Positions 7,798 through 11,869 of a DNA stretch of 11,869 bases are shown here, one piece after another (positions within the stretch are counted from its first letter, which is position 1; every line of letters starts with the position of its first letter). The notes under the pieces are model-generated. The model ran no database searches. It was not told the origin of the DNA and saw nothing but the letters and a program-made list of their open reading frames with translations. The stretch comes from Bryobacteraceae bacterium (GTDB lineage Bacteria > Acidobacteriota > Terriglobia > Bryobacterales > Bryobacteraceae): NCBI GenBank assembly GCA_014379815.1, contig JACMLA010000023.1:1-11869 (forward strand), given 5' to 3'. The position numbers and the translations under genes were made by a program.

Positions 7798-8925
7798 ATG
7801 CCGATCACTCGCAGAACCGCAGTTGCGCTTACTAGTCTCGCTCCGATCCTCTGCCGCGCTGCTGAGAAAGGAATCACGAAACAGAGTTGGGGCAAACTAA
7901 AGAGCGGACAAACTGTGGATTCATTCAAGCTGACCAATACGGCTGGAACAGAGCTGACTGTGATCACGTACGGCGCTCGTGTGCAAAACCTGAAATGTGC
8001 CGACAAGTCCGGAACTGTCGCCGATATTGTTCTCGGTTACGACAGTATCGAAGGTTATCAAACCGAGAATCCATACTTTGGCGCAATTGTGGGCCGGTAT
8101 GGCAACAGGATCGCCAAAGGCAGGTTCACATTGGACGGCAAGGAATACAAGCTCGCCGTCAACAACGGAGAGAACGCATTACACGGTGGGCTAAAGGGAT
8201 TCGACAAAGTAGTCTGGCAGGCCAAAGAATTGCCAGGTACAAATCCAGCCGTTGAGCTTAGCTACATCAGCAAGGATGGCGAAGAAGGCTACCCCGGAAC
8301 GTTGAGCGCAACAGTGCGCTATAGCCTGAACGAGTCCAGTGAAATCAGAATCGAGTACTCGGCGACAACCGATAAGAAAACGGTTCTGAACCTGACGAAC
8401 CATGCCTATTTCAATCTCGCAGGGCAGGGCGTTGGTGACATTCTGGGACATCGCGTTCAGCTGTTTGCCGATCGCTTTACGCCAGTAGACGCGGGGCTGA
8501 TTCCTACAGGTAACCTCGGGCAGGTCGCTGGTACACCGTTCGACTTTCGTGAGCCACATCCCATCGGCGAGCGGATTCAGGCAGATCACGAACAGATCCA
8601 GCGCGGGAAGGGATACGACCACAACTTCGTTGTCAATGGCGCAATGGGAACGTTACGCCCGGCTGCGCGCGTGGTCGAGCCCGTGGCAGGCCGTGTCCTC
8701 GAAGTTTCAACCACTGAGCCAGGCGTTCAGTTCTACACCGGCAATTTCCTCGACGGCTCAAACAAAGGTAAAGGCGGGAAATCGTATGGATTTCGGAGTG
8801 GATTCTGTCTGGAGACTCAGCATTTTCCGGACTCACCCAATCAACCCGCTTTTCCATCCACCGTGCTCGCACCCGGATCAACATTCCGGAGCACGACAAT
8901 GTGGAAGCTGTCCGTCGACAGGTAG
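7798..8925 (+). CDS. galM: Aldose 1-epimerase (galactose mutarotase)
   Basis: A 375-residue mutarotase that interconverts the alpha and beta anomers of galactose, glucose and similar aldoses. Active-site residues are all present: Arg104 in GNRIAKG, His129 in ALHGG, catalytic acid His202 in TNHAYFNL, Asp274 in GYDHNF, and catalytic base Glu339 in CLETQHFPDSPNQP. Their spacing follows the Lactococcus GalM set. The first 25 residues are extra: TRRTAVALTSLAPILC followed by RAAEKG looks like a short, possibly Tat-type export signal, and the CBM-like domain of the secreted neighbour fits a periplasmic role. PILC is not a good lipobox. No strong Shine-Dalgarno is seen; only GAAAG before the ATG. It lies 36 bases after coxD, so it could share the oxidase transcript, but the function suggests a separate sugar unit. 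Confidence 0.95.
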   Translation: MPITRRTAVALTSLAPILCRAAEKGITKQSWGKLKSGQTVDSFKLTNTAGTELTVITYGARVQNLKCADKSGTVADIVLGYDSIEGYQTENPYFGAIVGRYGNRIAKGRFTLDGKEYKLAVNNGENALHGGLKGFDKVVWQAKELPGTNPAVELSYISKDGEEGYPGTLSATVRYSLNESSEIRIEYSATTDKKTVLNLTNHAYFNLAGQGVGDILGHRVQLFADRFTPVDAGLIPTGNLGQVAGTPFDFREPHPIGERIQADHEQIQRGKGYDHNFVVNGAMGTLRPAARVVEPVAGRVLEVSTTEPGVQFYTGNFLDGSNKGKGGKSYGFRSGFCLETQHFPDSPNQPAFPSTVLAPGSTFRSTTMWKLSVDR

Positions 8926-8928
8926 CTT
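8905..8928 (+). other. Small hairpin across the galM stop codon
   Basis: CTGTC (8908-8912) pairs with GACAG (8917-8921) around a four-base loop, and AAG/CTT extends it across an interior gap. No T-run follows, so this is not a good intrinsic terminator; it may only slow or end transcription weakly. Confidence 0.3.
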
Positions 8929-8952
8929 ACATCTCACACGTAATTAAAAGCA

Positions 8953-8980
8953 CTTACACCAGGGATTTTCAGAGTATACT
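8953..8980 (+). promoter_or_regulatory. Candidate sigma70-type promoter downstream of galM
   Basis: CTTACA (8953-8958, four of six consensus bases) and TATACT (8975-8980, five of six) are 16 bases apart in an A+T-rich patch. Transcription would run into the 946-base interval, over 880 bases before the next gene start. Confidence 0.35.
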
Positions 8981-9022
8981 TAAGAAGTAGGGCCGCTAGC
9001 CACACTTGGGGCGCCGAGATTT

Positions 9023-9042
9023 GGAATGTGAATCACCATTCC
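9023..9042 (+). repeat. Perfect 6-bp inverted repeat
   Basis: GGAATG (9023-9028) and CATTCC (9037-9042) form a perfect six-base stem with an eight-base loop, about 45 bases downstream of the promoter-like TATACT at 8975-8980. Confidence 0.4.
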
Positions 9043-9100
9043 TTTCGGGCGATCTGTTACTAAGATTCCGGAACGTGACATTCGGAACCTGGTTACCTTT

Positions 9101-9119
9101 CAGCTACAGAGAATAGCTG
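9101..9119 (+). repeat. Perfect 6-bp inverted repeat
   Basis: CAGCTA (9101-9106) and TAGCTG (9114-9119) form a perfect stem with a seven-base loop. The sequence after it is not a clear T-run, so a terminator role is doubtful. Confidence 0.4.
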
Positions 9120-9174
9120 GACTTGTTTGAGCGGCTTCAGCGCACTCACCGCCGCAGTCGGTCCGGGTCCAAAC

Positions 9175-9202
9175 CTGATACTGATGGCATTCCTGTTATA
9201 AC
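9175..9202 (+). promoter_or_regulatory. Candidate extended -10 promoter in the intergenic interval
   Basis: TGTTATAAC (9194-9202) fits an extended -10 element (TG one base before a TATAAC hexamer, five of six). CTGATA at 9175-9180 is a partial -35 at a 16-base spacing. It would make a transcript leading into the glycosidase-like gene with a leader of about 660 bases. Confidence 0.35.
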
Positions 9203-9617
9203 TATTTCCCTGTTTTGGTTGGCCGGGGTCTACTTATCGCAGAATGCGTGCCGAGGGCACCATCGCCTCCCGCAGCAGCTTCGCATCGCGGATTCCAGAC
9301 GTTTCCTGTCGCTCTTTGGCCGCAAACAACCGTACAAAAAGGTAGCTTTGACCGTCTGACTGAGGCTGCAAGGACACTGCCGGACGTGCGTTCTCCATTG
9401 CGGGTGTACTCGTTCCGGTAGTTACCGTACCAACAGCGAAATAGTACTAGTCCAACTTTACATCCAGTGGCCTGACCTCGTAACATTAACGGAGAGTAAT
9501 CACCCCGTACTTTGACTCCGTGAATGTGCGACCGACGTCAGAAGTGTGTTTACTTAGCTGTGATGTCCGCGAAAGCCTTGTGAGTAAGTGTTGGGATGAC
9601 TAAACGACTGTGATTTT

Positions 9618-9649
9618 AAAAAAACAGCCGACCTCTTAGCGAAGCGGTC
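9618..9649 (-). terminator. Weak minus-strand terminator-like hairpin with T7 tract
   Basis: Read on the minus strand, GACC and CTT pair with AAG and GGTC around a four-base loop (9630-9649), with one internal mismatch, and a run of seven T follows (complement of A at 9618-9624). Five bases separate the stem from the T-run, which weakens the call. No minus-strand gene that would need it was found. Confidence 0.25.
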
Positions 9650-9650
9650 C

Positions 9651-9664
9651 CCCTTTAATCAGGG
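9651..9664 (+). repeat. Short 4-bp hairpin
   Basis: CCCT (9651-9654) pairs with AGGG (9661-9664) around a six-base loop, directly after the hairpin at 9630-9649. It is short and only notable as part of the hairpin series. Confidence 0.25.
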
Positions 9665-9695
9665 AAATTTAGGTTTATCTTTGAACAATCTCCTT

Positions 9696-9740
9696 AAAGC
9701 GTTGCATGTGAGAGAAATGCACTACACTTTGACGCTTTTT
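9696..9740 (+). terminator. Compound hairpin followed by T-run (terminator or attenuator candidate)
   Basis: An outer perfect seven-base stem (AAAGCGT at 9696-9702 with ACGCTTT at 9732-9738) encloses a perfect five-base inner stem (TGCAT at 9703-9707 with ATGCA at 9717-9721); the inner stem is stacked directly on the outer one on the 5' side, and a ten-base bulge lies on the 3' side. TTTTT spans 9736-9740, partly within the stem. It would end transcripts coming from galM or from the promoters at 8953 and 9175, or act as an attenuator 131 bases before the next ATG. Confidence 0.45.
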
Positions 9741-9759
9741 CGTACGATCTGGCCGGATC

Positions 9760-9781
9760 CGGTTTGCCTGTAAGCAAGCCG
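9760..9781 (+). repeat. 8-bp hairpin in the leader of the glycosidase-like gene
   Basis: CGGTTTGC (9760-9767) pairs with GCAAGCCG (9774-9781), with one G-T wobble and a six-base loop. It abuts a perfect ten-base palindrome, CCGGATCCGG (9753-9762). No T-run follows. It could be a leader structure or a protein-binding site. Confidence 0.4.
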
Positions 9782-9853
9782 TCCTGAGCACAAGAATTCC
9801 AACAGGCCGGTGGTCATTGGCGACCGTGCCCCTAACCATTGAACGGACTGCAA

Positions 9854-9874
9854 GTTCTGGAGAACAGATTGATG
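9854..9874 (+). promoter_or_regulatory. Ribosome-binding site in a small hairpin before the glycosidase-like gene
   Basis: GGAGA (9859-9863) lies eight bases before the ATG at 9872 and supports that start. It sits in a small hairpin of GTTC (9854-9857) and GAAC (9862-9865), so part of the site could be masked. A TTG codon lies immediately before the ATG in frame, and the in-frame TAA at 9833 bounds the start region. Confidence 0.5.
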
Positions 9875-11869
9875 CTTCGTGGCAAATTAAGCCGTCTATT
9901 TAGTTTTTATTCCCCCGCGGTAGCGGTGACACTGGTTATCGGCGCCGCAGGTGCGCAAACGACAAATGTTGAAATTACACCCGACATCCTGCAAAGATCT
10001 GTCAAACGCCTCGGCATAAACCTGGGGGATCAGACTTACTGGGATTCCGGTCAGATGATGAAAAATCTGACTTTCCGAAATCCAGGTTTCGAAGGCATGA
10101 CTTACAACTCTGTCTTTCAGTGCGGCGTAGTCACCGCCAGTTCCTGTCGCGACAATAACGAGTATTCTTCCTGGCCGGCCGGCTTTTGGAACGGCGCCAG
10201 TTATGAATACATTACAGGACCAGCGAGAGGCAGAACGGGTACGGTTGTAACTTCCAGCGCGCCCAACAGTAATATAAGTGGTGCTGGTGTAACCCTCGCC
10301 CTTTCCGGCGCTGCACCCGCACCCGCCGTAAACTCATACATACTGGTCCGGCAGGTCCGGGCTGGCGACCCCATTGCTGGCTGGTGGTCTTCTATTTCAG
10401 GTGGCGCGACGCTTACTCCCGAGTTCTCAGATCTCTCTCCCGGTACACAGGGGAGGCAAGCACTAAGAATCTCATCAGCGGGCGGTGGACAAAGTGCGAA
10501 GCTCAGTTCTTATTTCGATTCTCTCAATGGGCAGTCGTTTCTCACCCTGAAAGGTGCCTATCGCCTCAGCTTTAAGGTGAAAGGTACCGGTGGGCAGAAC
10601 CGCGTTACGGCGGGCGTACAGCGGATTGGTCGCGGAACTTACTTGTCGGCGTCAGTGCCTCTGACCTCGTCATGGCAAACCATCAACTTGCCTTTCGTAG
10701 CGAACGAAACTGCGGGGCAGGCAGGCACGGTTGAGGTCTCTTTCGAAGCCTCAGGAAGCAATTTGCTGATTGATGACGTGGAGTTGCTGCAAACCGACGG
10801 CTCTCCCGCAAACACGACAGCATTCCGGGACGCGGTTGTGGAGACGCTTCAAACGCTGAATCCGGGCATCCTCCGATATATGGCGGGTACCGCATTAGGT
10901 GCTTCGTTAAACGATCTGATCGCCCCACCGTTCGGACGCAATCGAGCGGGATTCTCCGCCTGGTCGAGCCGGCAGGAAGATATCACTTTGGGGATCCACG
11001 AAGTCCTGACGCTTTGCCAGACGATCGGTTCCGAACCATGGTTAGTGGTTCCCATCACGTTTACATCGGCGGAAATGCGTGGCTTAATCGAATATCTCAG
11101 CGGCGCCTCTTCGACGCCTTATGGCTCGAGGCGAGCTGCCCGCGGCCGCGTTGCTCCATGGACCGATGCGTTCCCCACGATCCACCTCGAGTTGGGAAAT
11201 GAAGCATGGAACGGTCTGTTCAAAGGTGCTTCGATTGAATACCCTGAAGAATACGGACAACGTGCCTCAGATCTTTTCGCAGCGGCACGTGCTTCGTCTG
11301 CCTTCAATGCTTCGCGCTTCAATCTGATTGTGGGCGGGCAGTCTGTTTCCCCAGGCCGGAATCTGGAAATCCTGAATAACAGCTCGGCCCACGACACGTT
11401 GGCAGTCGCTCCCTACATGATGTCCAGCGTCGAACAGTTCTCAAATACGGAGCAGTTGTTTGGACCGCTGTTTGCACAAGCCCAGGCCTTGTCGATGACA
11501 CCGGGCGGGACCATGCTGCAGAATGCTGAAGTGGCGCGGACAGCATATCGCCGTGCGAATCTGGCGGTTTACGAAGTGAATCTCCACACAACCGAAGGCA
11601 GCATATCGCAAGCTGCTCTGGACCAGCTCACTCCATCTGTCGGTGCGGGCATTGCTGTGGCGGATCACATGTTGCTCATGCTTCGCGAGCTTGGCGTCAA
11701 AGATCAGGCGCTGTTTGCGTTACACCAGCTCAGTTTCCAGAGAGCGGACGGCAAGAACGTTCGTCTCTGGGGATCCGTCATTGACATGGGAACCACGAAT
11801 CGCAAGCGCCCGCAGTTTCTTGCAATGCAGCTTGCCAATGAAGCATTAAGCGGCGACATGGTCAGGACG
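9872..11869 (+). CDS. Secreted glycosidase-like protein with carbohydrate-binding domain (3' end beyond window)
   Basis: A reading frame of 666 codons, open to the last base of the window, so the C-terminus is missing. The N-terminus has a signal peptide (basic MLRGKLSRLF, then PAVAVTLVIGAAGA, probable cleavage after Ala28). Residues about 160-306 look like a carbohydrate-binding beta-sandwich (WW at 171-172, QALRIS at 196-201, LLIDDVELL at 298-306). Residues about 315-660 look like a clan GH-A alpha/beta-barrel: LRYMAGT, GSEPWLVVPI, and HLELGNEAW (438-446), in which Glu444 would be the acid/base; Glu568 in AVYEVNLHTTEG is a candidate nucleophile. Resemblance to secreted acidobacterial proteins and to arabinofuranosidase-like families is recalled, not tested, and the substrate is unknown. 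The ATG follows GGAGA by eight bases. Secretion with a sugar-binding domain suggests polysaccharide breakdown, in line with the galM upstream. Confidence 0.8.
   Translation, partial: MLRGKLSRLFSFYSPAVAVTLVIGAAGAQTTNVEITPDILQRSVKRLGINLGDQTYWDSGQMMKNLTFRNPGFEGMTYNSVFQCGVVTASSCRDNNEYSSWPAGFWNGASYEYITGPARGRTGTVVTSSAPNSNISGAGVTLALSGAAPAPAVNSYILVRQVRAGDPIAGWWSSISGGATLTPEFSDLSPGTQGRQALRISSAGGGQSAKLSSYFDSLNGQSFLTLKGAYRLSFKVKGTGGQNRVTAGVQRIGRGTYLSASVPLTSSWQTINLPFVANETAGQAGTVEVSFEASGSNLLIDDVELLQTDGSPANTTAFRDAVVETLQTLNPGILRYMAGTALGASLNDLIAPPFGRNRAGFSAWSSRQEDITLGIHEVLTLCQTIGSEPWLVVPITFTSAEMRGLIEYLSGASSTPYGSRRAARGRVAPWTDAFPTIHLELGNEAWNGLFKGASIEYPEEYGQRASDLFAAARASSAFNASRFNLIVGGQSVSPGRNLEILNNSSAHDTLAVAPYMMSSVEQFSNTEQLFGPLFAQAQALSMTPGGTMLQNAEVARTAYRRANLAVYEVNLHTTEGSISQAALDQLTPSVGAGIAVADHMLLMLRELGVKDQALFALHQLSFQRADGKNVRLWGSVIDMGTTNRKRPQFLAMQLANEALSGDMVRT

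Larger units (their letters stand above)
8926..9871 (+). other. 946-base gene-free interval between galM and the secreted glycosidase-like gene
   Basis: No convincing protein gene lies here on either strand. Short frames exist (for example 9123-9359 on + and 9202-9486 on -), but they start at weak codons, lack ribosome-binding sites and show no recognisable domain. The stretch is more A+T-rich in patches than its flanks and holds two promoter-like elements, at least five hairpins and a terminator-like structure, listed separately. It may contain a small RNA, a long structured leader for the next gene, or remnants too decayed to recognise. Confidence 0.7.

Noticed and set aside
8905..8928. Intrinsic terminator of galM
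   Set aside because: The hairpin has no following T-run, so it was kept only as a weak structural feature.
9123..9359. 78-residue frame on the + strand in the intergenic interval
   Set aside because: It starts at TTG without a ribosome-binding site, is arginine-rich and has no recognisable domain; likely chance.
9202..9486. 94-residue frame on the - strand
   Set aside because: No ribosome-binding site or domain is visible, and composition is unlike the neighbouring genes.
9727..9748. TTGACG and TACGAT as a promoter
   Set aside because: The two hexamers are only eight bases apart, too close for sigma70; TTGACG belongs to the hairpin at 9696-9738.
10683..11668. Overlapping frames on both strands at the 3' end
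   Set aside because: They are shadows of the long frame that starts at 9872 and has signal peptide, domain and Shine-Dalgarno support.

Overview
The window carries a contiguous, translationally coupled respiratory operon on the + strand (1-7761), a galactose mutarotase gene (7798-8925), a long gene-free interval rich in hairpins (8926-9871), and the start of a large secreted, glycosidase-like protein that runs off the 3' edge (9872-11869). All genes supported here read on the + strand. There is no tRNA, rRNA, CRISPR array or recognisable insertion sequence.

Respiratory block. The first ten reading frames are the 3' end of actB, then actC, actD, actE, actF, a small one-helix membrane protein, and coxB, coxA, coxC and coxD. 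They encode Alternative Complex III (ACIII, a quinol:electron-acceptor oxidoreductase that replaces cytochrome bc1) followed directly by a caa3-type cytochrome c oxidase. Neighbouring frames overlap by 4 or 8 bases or are one base apart, so the block looks like one transcript with coupled translation. Electrons would go from menaquinol or ubiquinol through ACIII (ActC/ActF membrane subunits, ActB Fe-S clusters, ActE haem lipoprotein) to the cytochrome c domain fused to CoxB, then CuA, then haem a and haem a3/CuB in CoxA. CoxA has a YSHPAVY motif instead of the glutamate-containing GHPEVY motif, which places it in the A2 subfamily of haem-copper oxidases.

Sugar block. galM encodes an aldose 1-epimerase with all expected active-site residues and an N-terminal extension that may be an export signal. 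The last frame has a clear signal peptide, a carbohydrate-binding-like beta-sandwich and a C-terminal region with a GNE motif typical of clan GH-A glycosidases. It is open to the last base of the window, so it is easily missed by ORF finders that require a stop codon.

The 946-base gap between them holds two candidate sigma70-type promoters, several hairpins (one compound stem followed by a T-run that resembles a terminator or attenuator), and a ribosome-binding site lying in a small hairpin. No convincing protein gene was found there.

Organism. The combination of ACIII with an A2-type caa3 oxidase, moderate-to-high GC content, and an acidobacterial-looking secreted glycosidase suggests an Acidobacteriota member (Solibacter/Bryobacter-like). 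This is an inference from gene content and recalled family resemblance, not from a marker gene; Bacteroidota/Rhodothermota relatives and other phyla also carry ACIII-caa3 clusters.
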